A DNA stretch of 32,295 nucleotides from positions 29,011-61,305 of IMG/VR virus record IMGVR_UViG_3300030102_004342, one strand, 5' to 3'. Below, piece after piece: positions 20,810 to 29,795 of this stretch. Both the position numbers and the translations under genes were made by a program. Numbering within the stretch: the first letter of the stretch is position 1; every line of letters begins with the position of its first letter. The notes under the pieces are model-generated. The model had not been told where the DNA came from. It saw only the letters and a program-made list of their open reading frames with translations, and searched no databases. This DNA is from a virus.

Positions 20810-21351
20810 TGGCATATTATTGTTCCGTAGCCGATGTAGGTTCACGATTAGGTTTAGATTCGGCACAACGCACCCGTGCATCATCCCGCTTGACTAATGC
20901 TATTCGTAGAGCATCTATTGATATAGACCAAGAATTTCTATCGTATGGTAGGGCTACACCTAGTAGAGAAATAGCCGAAACTACACTAAATGGGGCTATA
21001 TCGGCAGGTGCAACAACAATCACACTAACAAGCGGAACATCATTTTCAAGTGCTGGTAATGGTAACATTGATGGTGATTCTTTTGCTTGGTCGGGTAAAT
21101 CCACTAACGATTTAACCGGAGTTACGGGAATATCATTTGACCACCTATCAGGAGTATCAGTACAAGAAGGCGAGTTTGCTCATGTTTTGCGTGAGATTTG
21201 TGGTGATTTATCGGCTGCCTATTATTTAGAGGACGAGTCGGTGTTTCAAGAAGGTATGGCATTTGAAAATGGCGGTATGCGTTCAAATGTGCTTCGTGAG
21301 CGTGGATTAACAAACTTGCGTCGTGTTGCACATTTGGGAAGTGTTGATTGA
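20809..21351 (+). CDS. Head-tail connector protein
   Basis: The ATG at 20809 overlaps the previous TGA; a GTG three bases earlier is an alternative. The 180-residue protein has an N-terminal four-helix part (MAYYCSVADVGSRLGL; TNAIRRASIDIDQEFLSYG), a beta insertion (about 58-115, GATTITLTSGTSFSSAG) and C-terminal helices (HVLREICGDLSAAYYLEDES). Helical connector proteins below the portal have this start (Y-x3-VG-x-RLG) and a similar size. The beta insert resembles small surface domains. Its position before neck and tail genes agrees. Confidence 0.8.
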   Translation: MAYYCSVADVGSRLGLDSAQRTRASSRLTNAIRRASIDIDQEFLSYGRATPSREIAETTLNGAISAGATTITLTSGTSFSSAGNGNIDGDSFAWSGKSTNDLTGVTGISFDHLSGVSVQEGEFAHVLREICGDLSAAYYLEDESVFQEGMAFENGGMRSNVLRERGLTNLRRVAHLGSVD

Positions 21352-21848
21352 TGAATTCTATTTACGGTAACTTTAGAATAGAATTGTTGTTTAAACATAG
21401 CGAGTTAGAAGATGCTTGGGGTTCACCACTACCTACGGCAAGCGAAAAGGGCTACCCAAAAATATTCAATAGAATGGTTCATTGGGTATTGTTTGCTGAC
21501 GATGTAGCCATAGCATATACATGCTCCCTACTAATGCCCGATAAATCCTATGCTTTGGTAGGAAACACCTATGTTCGTAAAGAATGGCGCAGTAAAGGAT
21601 TACACGCACATTTACTAAAAGAAAGAAATGCGTCTGAACATTTGTATGGTGTTCCACTAATTACAATACTAAACCCAATAGAGTCAACCGATGTAGATAA
21701 TCTTGTAAAGGTTGTATCTAAGTTAGGCTACGAAAAGATTGATAACTACATAGATGTAGCCGACATAATGCCACTAACTTCATATACTAAATTAGATTTG
21801 AAAGAGCATCAACAAATGTGGAGGTTAGATTATGGCTCGCGAGTTTAG
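21351..21848 (+). CDS. GNAT-family acetyltransferase
   Basis: The 165-residue protein shows the acetyl-CoA-binding motif A region: YALVGNTYVRKEWRSKGLHA (67-86), with the R-x-x-G core at R80-G83; the usual final G/A is H85-A86, so the pyrophosphate loop is slightly degenerate. A late LGYEKIDNYI segment matches the usual GFE-type strand. GNAT enzymes transfer acetyl groups to amines of proteins or small molecules. It starts by overlap with the connector stop and runs 17 bp into the neck gene, so it is co-expressed with virion genes and may modify a virion or host protein. Confidence 0.82.
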   Translation: MNSIYGNFRIELLFKHSELEDAWGSPLPTASEKGYPKIFNRMVHWVLFADDVAIAYTCSLLMPDKSYALVGNTYVRKEWRSKGLHAHLLKERNASEHLYGVPLITILNPIESTDVDNLVKVVSKLGYEKIDNYIDVADIMPLTSYTKLDLKEHQQMWRLDYGSRV

Positions 21849-22518
21849 GTTTGGTGGTGCTGGTGGATGGAATGTTCTCGGTAGCGTTAACACAAAGCCC
21901 GGAACAGTAGGATTTGGATTTACCGCTCGTATGAGTGATGTCAATCTTAGGGCTTTTATGAAGGACATGAAAGAACGATTCCCACAAGAAATGCAACAAA
22001 TCATTACACAATCTTTGGGTATGGGTATGCGTTGGGCTCGTGAAGATGGTGATGACTTTTTCAAAGAAACGGGTGCAAGGCCATATAGAATTATAGCCGA
22101 CTCTTTGCGTATGAAAGTATTAGATGATGGTGATGCGGGTGGCCGAGTGTTTACCTCACCCGAAGGAACTGGGCCAAAAGGAAGTAGGGGCGTAAAGTTA
22201 GCTCATCTATTTTCACAAGATATCCCACCTTGGGATTACGGTTTTGATTTCAATAAACAAAACAAACCACTTATTGTTGATTCGTCTAACTTCAAAGGGG
22301 CTAAACCTGGTCTTTTCTTACTATCACCACCGGACAAAAAGTTTCCGGGTATTGGATTTGGAAAGGCATCTTATGGTAATCTAAAAAAATACAATTGGCC
22401 TGACCGTATGCAACCATATACCGAGTATATATTAGAAAGAAAACTTCGTGAATGGATTAACAGCACATTTAAAGTAAAAGGAACAGTCCCTATGCGTGAT
22501 ATTGGAAGTGGTTATTAA
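21832..22518 (+). CDS. Neck or head-closure/tail-completion protein
   Basis: The protein has 228 residues. The N-terminal part (GFGFTARMSDVNLRAFMKDM; ERFPQEMQQIITQSLGMGMR) resembles HK97 gp10-type proteins, in which a beta strand precedes a helix and a helical pair contacts the tail terminator. The remainder contains a GARPYRIIADSLRMKV segment, a probable insertion (GPKGSRGVKLAHLFSQD) and a basic C-terminus. It overlaps the acetyltransferase upstream and shares a single base with the tail terminator start. It is probably the tail-completion protein that joins head and tail. Confidence 0.75.
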   Translation: MAREFRFGGAGGWNVLGSVNTKPGTVGFGFTARMSDVNLRAFMKDMKERFPQEMQQIITQSLGMGMRWAREDGDDFFKETGARPYRIIADSLRMKVLDDGDAGGRVFTSPEGTGPKGSRGVKLAHLFSQDIPPWDYGFDFNKQNKPLIVDSSNFKGAKPGLFLLSPPDKKFPGIGFGKASYGNLKKYNWPDRMQPYTEYILERKLREWINSTFKVKGTVPMRDIGSGY

Positions 22519-23570
22519 TGGGTATTGCAGATAAAACTATATATTGGAAACTAAAATCAGATGGTTCAGGCGACCCATCGGTGAATACTAATCCCGAATT
22601 GTATGCATGGACTTTGACCGGCGCAGGTGGTTCATCGGTAAATGATGAATGGGTAGTTACGAATCAAACCATTAGTTACACACCGACAACAACAGCATAC
22701 ACTATATGGGCGGTAATCAAATACAACACTACACCCGTTGCAGACACCGTTCTTTTGCGCCTACACAATGGTTCACACCATGTTAGTGTAGTATCAAAGG
22801 GTAATGACACATCGCTAGGTCTTGATGGTGATAGCGACGATACATTTAGTGGGTTAGATTTAAAGAACGAACATACGATAGTTAGACTATCATTAGACAG
22901 TTCGGGTAATGCTAAAATGTATGTTCATGACATAATCGAGGATGATGATGCGGCTACAACATTTTTAAGTGTGGTTGGTGTTTCTAATGTGGGAACAAAG
23001 ACCATACAATTTAGTAATGATTCGGGCTCGGTTAGTTTTGCTAATGTATTAGGTTGTGACCAAGGGGCTTTTTCACCCGATGAATTATCGCCTAGTCAAT
23101 TCATAAATGACTCTTTTCATAGGGTTGGGCTAAAGGTTGTAGAATCACTACGAAACTCCCCACGACCATTCCTAAAGAATGTTGTAGATAACTCGGCAAT
23201 AATCTATGGGTATGATATAAGCCAAAGCATGATTGCACGACTTCCCGCACCATCAATCTATGTTCTACAAAGACAAGTGGCATCGGAGGCAATAGATGTG
23301 TTAGGTGGTCATGGTTTAACAACGGTGGCTAATGTTCAGGTATTCATACTAACTCGTGGAACAAATTATAGAAATGCGTATCGTTCATGTCTTGATATTA
23401 CCGGTGATGTATTTGATGAGGTCATGACTAATTTGGGATTAGATTCAAACCAAGATGCCATACTAGGATATGAATTAGTGCTAGATAATAAGATGGATGA
23501 GGGTGAAACTGTATGTGTTCATAAATTATCTTTTGATACAATGCGACGACATCATCTTCAAAGGAGATGA
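22518..23570 (+). CDS. Lectin-like domain fused to tail terminator
   Basis: The protein has 350 residues. The first ~190 residues form a jelly-roll of concanavalin or LamG type: TAYTIWAVIKYNTTPVADTV, RLHNGSHHVSVVSKGND, HTIVRLSLDSSGNAKMYVHD, and TIQFSNDSGSVSFANVLGCD, the last a classical terminal strand. The C-terminal ~150 residues (SFHRVGLKVVESLRNSPRPF; PSIYVLQRQVASEAID; NVQVFILTRGTNYRNAYRSC; ETVCVHKLSFDT) look like a tail terminator, the ring that stops tail-tube growth and binds the neck. Such a fusion would display a carbohydrate-binding domain at the neck. Domain borders are approximate. Confidence 0.75.
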   Translation: MGIADKTIYWKLKSDGSGDPSVNTNPELYAWTLTGAGGSSVNDEWVVTNQTISYTPTTTAYTIWAVIKYNTTPVADTVLLRLHNGSHHVSVVSKGNDTSLGLDGDSDDTFSGLDLKNEHTIVRLSLDSSGNAKMYVHDIIEDDDAATTFLSVVGVSNVGTKTIQFSNDSGSVSFANVLGCDQGAFSPDELSPSQFINDSFHRVGLKVVESLRNSPRPFLKNVVDNSAIIYGYDISQSMIARLPAPSIYVLQRQVASEAIDVLGGHGLTTVANVQVFILTRGTNYRNAYRSCLDITGDVFDEVMTNLGLDSNQDAILGYELVLDNKMDEGETVCVHKLSFDTMRRHHLQRR

Positions 23571-23618
23571 GTTCATATAGTCGCCCAATAATAGGAGACA
23601 TCAAAGGGGTCATTATTT

Positions 23619-24656
23619 ATGTCTTTTACAATCGGTACAGCAAATAGAGGAATACTTATACGACAACAAACATCATTCGGCACTGTTGGCAGCTCACCTG
23701 TTCATTTTGGTGCAATAGATGATGAGTCACTACAAACCACCTTTGATGTTAACACTAGAGGCGACATGACTCGCTACGGTGCATCAAAGACAAAGACCGG
23801 TAAAAGATATTCTGAAGGCGGAATAAATATGGCACTTGATGATTCACAGTTTACTGCAATGATTCTAAAGGGCATTTTCCCATCGGTTTCAACAAGCGGT
23901 AGCGGAGACCCATACACCCACGCTATGACAGAAATAGACCATGATAACGGCAAATCTGGGGCAATAGGATTCCCCGTATATCAATTACAAGTTATCCGTG
24001 ATGAAAAGCAACATTCCTATACATCTATGAGTGTTAACCGTGTATCTATTTCTGGTTCAGTTGGTGAATATGTAATGATGTCTGCCGACTTTGTAGGAAA
24101 GTGCGAGGGCGAAGATTCTGTTTCTTCCCCAGCAGCAATTGACACCGAATCAAACATGGGTATATTAGCAACCGAGCCCGTGCATTTCCAAAGTGCAACT
24201 GTAGCATTTAAAAATTCTTCCGTAAGTCTACAAGTAAAGTCGGTTGATATTGAGTTTAACCTAAACCGTGACATTGATGCAGCGTATGCACTAGGCGGAG
24301 ATAGTTTTGTTAGAGAAGCACCACCACAACTTAGAGAAATAACAGGAAGTGTAGAATTTATCAAGCCTATTCACAGCACATCACTAAACGAGCCTATCTT
24401 TGGTGACATTATTGACGGTGGCTCAAACAGCATTTACCAACCCGGTTCAAGCAACCCGGCAATCACACTAACATTTACCTCTACCGCCGACCACGATATT
24501 ACAATAAAAGTATATCATGTCCAGTGGGATGCACCTTCAATGAATGTTTCCGGTAGAGATACACAAACAATGTCACTAGGATTCACAGCACTATTTGATG
24601 AAACAAAGAAGGCTATGGCGACTTGTGATGTTAGAAACGCCGCATCGTCATTGTGA
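23619..24656 (+). CDS. Major tail tube protein
   Basis: The protein has 345 residues. The N-terminus (SFTIGTANRGILIRQQTSFG) and the middle (YQLQVIRDEKQHSYTSMSVN, then RVSISGSVGEYVMMSADFVG) match the beta-sandwich tube protein of long-tailed phages, including the loop with G-x-V between paired strands and the late MSLGFTALFDETKK strand. It lies between terminator and chaperone genes as expected. AAAGGGG precedes the ATG. The protein is somewhat longer than the usual 150-250 residues, suggesting an added surface domain (roughly 180-260). Confidence 0.87.
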   Translation: MSFTIGTANRGILIRQQTSFGTVGSSPVHFGAIDDESLQTTFDVNTRGDMTRYGASKTKTGKRYSEGGINMALDDSQFTAMILKGIFPSVSTSGSGDPYTHAMTEIDHDNGKSGAIGFPVYQLQVIRDEKQHSYTSMSVNRVSISGSVGEYVMMSADFVGKCEGEDSVSSPAAIDTESNMGILATEPVHFQSATVAFKNSSVSLQVKSVDIEFNLNRDIDAAYALGGDSFVREAPPQLREITGSVEFIKPIHSTSLNEPIFGDIIDGGSNSIYQPGSSNPAITLTFTSTADHDITIKVYHVQWDAPSMNVSGRDTQTMSLGFTALFDETKKAMATCDVRNAASSL

Positions 24657-24665
24657 GGTGGTTAA

Positions 24666-24863
24666 ATGAGTCACACCATTACCGACAAATCCAAACTAAC
24701 AGTTGTTCAAGTAGATGGTGATTTAGCGACTATTGATGCTTCAATTCAAACCGCACTTCGTGGTAGCGATTTCGCTAACGGCGATAAAATTATTGACATT
24801 AGCATTTTAAGAAACAAGCACAATAACAAAGTTGTGGCTTACATAACATTTGAAGACCAATGA
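24666..24863 (+). CDS. 65-residue hypothetical virion-region protein
   Basis: The start is ATG 24666 with GAGGTGG upstream. The product MSHTITDKSKLTVVQVDGDL continues into TIDASIQTALRGSDFANGDK and IIDISILRNKHNNKVVAYITF, a beta-alpha-beta-beta pattern without metal or catalytic motifs. It follows the tail tube gene by nine bases and precedes a small virion protein. No family is recognised. Confidence 0.7.
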   Translation: MSHTITDKSKLTVVQVDGDLATIDASIQTALRGSDFANGDKIIDISILRNKHNNKVVAYITFEDQ

Positions 24864-24911
24864 TTTCATATACTCCAGCACAAGTAAGGACAATTAAAGG
24901 GGAAAGATAAC

Positions 24912-25346
24912 ATGCCATTCAACCGATACTTAAACGGCGTAATACGCAGCGAACACCACGCACACGGACTATCACGAGAAATAACTGTAGAGTATGACTT
25001 TGCAGACCTTGCAGGTGATGTGGGTGCGGTCACTCTAACCGATGTAAATAACAATGCGGTCACAATTCCCGACAATGCTATTATTACAAGCGTTGTTTAC
25101 GAAGAAATTACCGCTATGACCTCCGGTGGTTCAGCAACCGTTGCTTTGGGTATTACCGGAAACACCGACGCATTTATCGCTGCAACCGCTTTTGATAACG
25201 CAGCATTTACCGCCGCTGTTAGCACAAAAGAAAATGAAGTCCCACTAAAGACAACATCTGCCGTATCGGTTTTAGCAACAATCGCCACAGCCGCATTGAC
25301 CGCAGGCAAATTTAGATTACACATATCATACATTAACGGAGCTTGA
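24912..25346 (+). CDS. Probable small virion or decoration protein
   Basis: This encodes 144 residues. It is beta-rich, Ala/Thr-rich and acidic, with SREITVEYDFADLAGDVGAV, SVVYEEITAMTSGGSATVAL and GITGNTDAFIAATAFDNAAF; similar GSATVxLGxTGNxDAF repeats are common in abundant structural proteins of marine phages. AAAGGGG lies upstream of the ATG. It may decorate tail or capsid. It is not a tail sheath, since it is too short. Confidence 0.72.
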   Translation: MPFNRYLNGVIRSEHHAHGLSREITVEYDFADLAGDVGAVTLTDVNNNAVTIPDNAIITSVVYEEITAMTSGGSATVALGITGNTDAFIAATAFDNAAFTAAVSTKENEVPLKTTSAVSVLATIATAALTAGKFRLHISYINGA

Positions 25347-25351
25347 GCCTA

Positions 25352-25507
25352 ATGTGCGACGAGTTCACTGATGCACACGGAGTTTGGCGAGTAGCAGAAG
25401 TATTGCCAAACGGTGCAAAAAGATATGTTTTGGCCGAGCCAGTAGTAAAAGAAAAGAAAAGTAAAGGAAAAGTGAAGAAGAATGCCAGTGCTAAAAAAGG
25501 AAATTGA
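25352..25507 (+). CDS. 51-residue lysine-rich hypothetical protein
   Basis: The ATG at 25352 follows the previous stop by five bases. The product MCDEFTDAHGVWRVAEVLPN leads into GAKRYVLAEP and a strongly basic tail (KEKKSKGKVKKNASAKKGN). The gene overlaps the next by 26 bp. The short beta part may fold; the tail is probably disordered. No family is recognised; it lies just before the tail chaperones. Confidence 0.65.
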   Translation: MCDEFTDAHGVWRVAEVLPNGAKRYVLAEPVVKEKKSKGKVKKNASAKKGN

Positions 25508-25838
25508 ATTAAACGATGGAACAAAAATCTGGGTGCGACAAGCATCTGGGATAGAAAAAATCCGAATAGAAAGCATACAGGCGAAAGCCGTTAGAAGATG
25601 CCGTGATTTTGGAGACCCTAATGATTGGACTATCGAACAAAATGAAAAGTTTTTAGAAATTATCGAAGAACTTGGTGGTTCACTAGCAGACCAAATGAAC
25701 GAGTGGATTCCAAAGTGCATACTAACCGATGATTTTGATTACAATATGTTAACATCAGAAGAAGCTCGTGATATTCTCGCATTTGTTCGAGGGGATACAG
25801 GTGAGGGTGCTATCCCTTTGGGGCATTCAGTAGAGTAG
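25482..25838 (+). CDS. Tail assembly chaperone
   Basis: The protein has 118 residues. It starts MPVLKKEIELNDGTKIWVRQ with a basic helix region (KIRIESIQAKAVRRC), a conserved-looking acidic C-half (KFLEIIEELGGSLADQMNEW) and a late LTSEEARDILAFV helix. Size and position just before the tape measure match lambda gpG-type chaperones, which coat the tape measure before tube assembly. The final codons overlap an open -1 frame that continues to 26110 (see slippery site at 25814), so a longer 209-residue fusion is predicted. Confidence 0.82.
   Translation: MPVLKKEIELNDGTKIWVRQASGIEKIRIESIQAKAVRRCRDFGDPNDWTIEQNEKFLEIIEELGGSLADQMNEWIPKCILTDDFDYNMLTSEEARDILAFVRGDTGEGAIPLGHSVE
25814..25820 (+). promoter_or_regulatory. 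Slippery site for -1 ribosomal frameshift
   Basis: The heptamer C-CCT-TTG fits X-XXY-YYZ: in the zero frame codons CCT and TTG slip to CCC and TTT. The -1 frame is blocked upstream by TGA at 25802-25804 and is open from 25805 to 26107, while the zero frame ends at 25836-25838, so the shift must occur in this 30-nt window. Confidence 0.8.
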
Positions 25839-25870
25839 CCCCACTTTTAAGTAGTGCATTTAAAGGAACC

Positions 25871-26110
25871 TTGCCCTCCGACCTATACGAGAAGTATCAC
25901 GGTATCGGGGGTCTCGCACGAATGGAATTTGATATGGAAGTTGCAACGGAAATATCTAAGCAGATTGCCGATGCACAAGGCAAAGGTAAAAACGCCCCTC
26001 GTGGTGGAATAAAGGGTGTAGTAGCCCGTAGAAATCAACTACGCAAACAAGCACAACAAAACGCTATCTCGGATGAGCAAGCGGTAAATATGCTTATGGG
26101 TATAGAATGA
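25871..26110 (+). CDS. Tail assembly chaperone C-terminal partner (frameshift extension)
   Basis: This frame is 79 residues from a TTG at 25871 with AAAGGA upstream, but it is open without a stop back to 25805, encoding GCYPFGAFSRVAPLLSSAFK before the TTG. That continuous reading, together with the slippery site, suggests it is mainly made as the tail of the preceding chaperone (209 residues in total), like lambda gpGT. The body is helical, with DLYEKYHGIGGLARMEFDME and a basic C-terminal helix pair (GIKGVVARRNQLRKQAQQNA). The T part recruits tail tube protein. Independent initiation cannot be excluded. Confidence 0.78.
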   Translation: MPSDLYEKYHGIGGLARMEFDMEVATEISKQIADAQGKGKNAPRGGIKGVVARRNQLRKQAQQNAISDEQAVNMLMGIE

Positions 26111-26127
26111 GTATAGGGGGTGTATGA

Positions 26128-29100
26128 GTGGCAAAGGTAGGTGGCCCCCGAGTTTTCTTCGACATTGTTGGTATCTTCAATGCTACTAACATGATTAAAA
26201 ATATGGATGCCAAAATGACCGTTGTAGAGTCTATCGTTTTAGATTCTATGGATGCTATTATGGGGTCTTTTGCGGGTATATCGGAGACTATAACACAAAT
26301 AACCGAAACAACAATCCCACTAGCACAAGCACTTTCGGAAGCAACTATCGAGTTTGAAAAATTCGCAGGTGTAAATAAAGAATTAGCCGCTGGTATTATT
26401 GAAACTGGTATGGGCTTTGGATTTACCGCCGAGGAATCCCTATCTGCGGGTGCAAAGATGGCGCAGTTGACCGCTTTGATTGGTGAATCATCGGTTCAGG
26501 CTGCTACCGAAATGGGTCAGACTTTTGCATTGATTTCCGGTATGGGAACAACCGAGGCTATGACCCGTATGATTAACATGCATCAACAAACCGGGTTTAT
26601 GTATGGTGATTTAACAAAGGCACAATTTGATTTACTCACCGCCGAGGAACAGGCTAACCATGTTCGTCTAAATACAATAGAAATATTAGACCAACTTAAC
26701 ACCGTTGAAAACAGGTCTGCTTCTAACATGAAGCAAATAACCTTTGTTATGAATCAGTTTGCGGCGCAGGCTCACCAAACCGGTGAATCTATTGCTAATA
26801 TGGCTGCTATGTCGGCGGTTCTAATTGAATCCGGTGAAGAACAGGGTAAAGCGGGTAGGGCTTTGCGTATGATTTATGCACGATTAGGTGCTGATACTAG
26901 CGGAGCACAACAGGCCATACAAGAATTAGGTATAGCAACACACGATGCTAATACCGGTGCTTTGCGCCCATTGTCGTCTATTGTAGAAGAATTAGCGGTC
27001 AAATTCAAACATATAAGTGCGGAAGAAAGACAGCGTATTGTGCAGACCGTTGCCGGAAATGACCACTATGTTAGATTCATAAAATTGATTGAAAACCAAG
27101 CCCGTATGACGGAATTAGCAACGGATGCTGTTGTAAATCAATCTACCGCCGAGGAAGAATTGAACCGTGTTATAAGTGACCAATCTACTAAACTACGAGA
27201 AGCACAAGCCGAATTACAACACAACCAAGCACTATTGGGTCAAGCACTTGTTCCCGCATACACATCTGCTACGGAGGTTCAAGCACGATTCACTTTAGGT
27301 TTAGCACAACTTGCTGAAACAGGAATAGGTAAAACATTTAGTGAAGGAATTATAATATTACAAAGATACGGACAAATATTAGGTGGTGTATTTGACACCT
27401 ATCTAAACATAAAGTCGGTTAATATTGCTATGAAAACACACATGGCTATTTTACGGGCTTTAAATGGCGAAGAATTGGTTAGAACCGATACACATAGGAT
27501 GCGTAACACTTTGGCTACGCATACCATATCTTTAGACGAAAAAATAGCAAGAATACAAAATGAAATACTATCGGTAAAACTAGCAATTTCTAATCTTGAT
27601 GCTTTAGGGTTTGCCGAGGCTAGAACACAACACAAGGTTAGATTAGAACAACAACTTAAATTTGAAATAGAGCAAACAGGCAGGTTAATTGAAGAAAGAA
27701 ACAATCTTTTCCGAACCGAGGCGGCGGTGCGAATGCAAACTGCACAAATCGGTGAAGCTGCGTTTTTAAATGAACAGAATCATCATACGAGTATAAAACA
27801 TAGTATAATGGCTAAGGGTGCGGCACAAACACAAATCACGGAGGCCGAAATAGCAAGTATGCTTGCCACTAACACTTTATTAGAACAAGAAGCCATACAA
27901 TTAGCAAGAATAGTGCATGAAAAGAAAATAGCGCATGCTTTAGACCAAAAGAATTCTAAAGAATATATTGTATTGGCACGGGCAAGGATTGCTATATTAG
28001 AGGCTGATATGGAACAAGACCGTATTCGTAACCGTGTATCAAAGATGGGTATAAGGGAAATAAGAGCCGAGATACAACATCTAACGGGACAAATAGAACA
28101 CCAAATAGCGGCACAAGAAAAAGCAAATAGGGAACTTGTTACAGGAAATGCAGCACATGAACAAACTATTGCTCATAATGCTATGCTGATAGCGCAAAAT
28201 GAAAATTTAGTTGACCTACAAGTAATTTTGACAAGCCAAGCGGAAAGCGAAGCCGCTCGTAAAAGTAGGATAGCCGCTATTGATAACGAGTTAATTATGA
28301 CAATGCAACAACAGGGCATACTAAAAGAGGATTTGAATATGTTGTCGCAAAACGAAATAACGCACTTAACTATGTTGGCAGGTCTAAAGGATAGGGATTC
28401 ACAACTAACATTAGAGCAAAACTTGGCTATGGCACAACAAAACATTGAACGACGAAAAGCCATGATGGGGATGAAAGAGATGGAGCCCTTGATGAGTAGT
28501 GCATCAATGGCTATGACACGATTTTCTATGGCTGCCGGACTAGCATCTATGTCGGTTCACATGCTATCTGATGTTTTCGGATTAAATGATGAAACTTCTA
28601 TGCGTGTATCTATGATTTTGATGACTATGAGTATGATTCCCGCTATGGCTCAAATGGCTATGATGACTACACAAATGACACAACTTGGGGTTGCTACTGC
28701 TAATGCAACAAAACAACTTACTGTATTTAGTGCCGTATCAAAAACTCTTGTGTTTGGTTTAGTTTTAGCCGGTGTTGCCCTTGCATTTGACGCAATAATT
28801 GGTGGTGCAGGTGATGCAACCGATGAAATTGACTCTATGAATGATTCTTTACTCGTAACTACACAATTGTTAGATAAAATGACTAGCGAGGAGGCATCAT
28901 CTTTAGAGGTTCCAAAGAATATTGCCGATGAAATAGGTAATACCTTTGATTTGACCGCTACAAGCGTCGATGAATTAAATGATGTAATCGCAAAAACCGA
29001 AAGGGAGATGCGGAAAATAGATTCACATATTGAAACATTGGGTTCAGATAATCCACTTGTCCCATCTTTATTAGATGACAAAGGCGAATTGCAAGATTTT

Positions 29101-29787
29101 GCTAATCTTTTAGACCAAGCACTAGCGGTTGAGTTATCTATGCGATACCAAGGAGTAAACGCAAATAGCAATGCTGCCCGAAGGATGGTTCTCCAGGACA
29201 TAGAGGATGGACTTTTACCTACTGATGGTGCTCCAGCTTCCTTTGCGGTTGCAATAGAGCCGGTAGAAAAATTCATATTGCAAGATATGCCAGACACAAG
29301 CCGCACTACATATACATCATATATGGTTCCAGGTAGAGTTGGTAAAGATATAGAGGAAACAATAGAGCTCATTAATAATGGCACGCTAACAATGAACGAC
29401 CTTACCGAAGAAGGAAAACAATTTTTAACCGACCTTGCCGATGCAGGTAGGTATCTAGCCGACAACTTTGGGTTTGCAGACCCCGCAGTAAACGACCTTG
29501 GCACAAGTATTGGGGGCGTTTCCCAAGAATTTACGGATGCCGAGGAAAAAATGCGGTCTTTTGCTAATGCACGCGAAGAATTATTCTTTGGTGGCCGTTC
29601 CCAATATATGAGCGGCGAGATGATGAAACAAGTAGTGAACAAAGGGGTAGAAAATTTATATTCAAATGTCGAGTTGTTGATGACTAACAACTTTTATGGA
29701 CTAACATTTGATGAAGCAGTGAGTGAGATTAGTAATAGGATAACCGACCAATTAATTAGTCAAGGAGTTCCTATTAGAAGTACATAG
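26128..29787 (+). CDS. Tail tape measure protein
   Basis: This 1219-residue protein sets tail length. The start is GTG 26128 with GGGGGTG upstream. The N-terminal 60-400 region is the TP901-type domain: FEKFAGVNKELAAGIIETG, GFTAEESLSAGAKMAQLT, MKQITFVMNQFAAQAHQTGE, GKAGRALRMIYARLGADTSG and a KFKHISAEERQRIVQTVAGN segment. A long coiled coil (about 440-790) follows, then two hydrophobic helices (about 824-855 and 871-893), and an acidic C-terminus that would be near the tail tip. At roughly 0.15 nm per residue the tail would be about 180 nm long. Confidence 0.95.
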   Translation: MAKVGGPRVFFDIVGIFNATNMIKNMDAKMTVVESIVLDSMDAIMGSFAGISETITQITETTIPLAQALSEATIEFEKFAGVNKELAAGIIETGMGFGFTAEESLSAGAKMAQLTALIGESSVQAATEMGQTFALISGMGTTEAMTRMINMHQQTGFMYGDLTKAQFDLLTAEEQANHVRLNTIEILDQLNTVENRSASNMKQITFVMNQFAAQAHQTGESIANMAAMSAVLIESGEEQGKAGRALRMIYARLGADTSGAQQAIQELGIATHDANTGALRPLSSIVEELAVKFKHISAEERQRIVQTVAGNDHYVRFIKLIENQARMTELATDAVVNQSTAEEELNRVISDQSTKLREAQAELQHNQALLGQALVPAYTSATEVQARFTLGLAQLAETGIGKTFSEGIIILQRYGQILGGVFDTYLNIKSVNIAMKTHMAILRALNGEELVRTDTHRMRNTLATHTISLDEKIARIQNEILSVKLAISNLDALGFAEARTQHKVRLEQQLKFEIEQTGRLIEERNNLFRTEAAVRMQTAQIGEAAFLNEQNHHTSIKHSIMAKGAAQTQITEAEIASMLATNTLLEQEAIQLARIVHEKKIAHALDQKNSKEYIVLARARIAILEADMEQDRIRNRVSKMGIREIRAEIQHLTGQIEHQIAAQEKANRELVTGNAAHEQTIAHNAMLIAQNENLVDLQVILTSQAESEAARKSRIAAIDNELIMTMQQQGILKEDLNMLSQNEITHLTMLAGLKDRDSQLTLEQNLAMAQQNIERRKAMMGMKEMEPLMSSASMAMTRFSMAAGLASMSVHMLSDVFGLNDETSMRVSMILMTMSMIPAMAQMAMMTTQMTQLGVATANATKQLTVFSAVSKTLVFGLVLAGVALAFDAIIGGAGDATDEIDSMNDSLLVTTQLLDKMTSEEASSLEVPKNIADEIGNTFDLTATSVDELNDVIAKTEREMRKIDSHIETLGSDNPLVPSLLDDKGELQDFANLLDQALAVELSMRYQGVNANSNAARRMVLQDIEDGLLPTDGAPASFAVAIEPVEKFILQDMPDTSRTTYTSYMVPGRVGKDIEETIELINNGTLTMNDLTEEGKQFLTDLADAGRYLADNFGFADPAVNDLGTSIGGVSQEFTDAEEKMRSFANAREELFFGGRSQYMSGEMMKQVVNKGVENLYSNVELLMTNNFYGLTFDEAVSEISNRITDQLISQGVPIRST

Positions 29788-29795
29788 GTGAGTAG

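Noticed and set aside
28650-29690. Long open frame antisense to the tape measure gene (346 codons)
   Set aside because: It mirrors the third-codon-position pattern of the tape measure gene, has no ribosome site or promoter, and gives a low-complexity serine-rich sequence.
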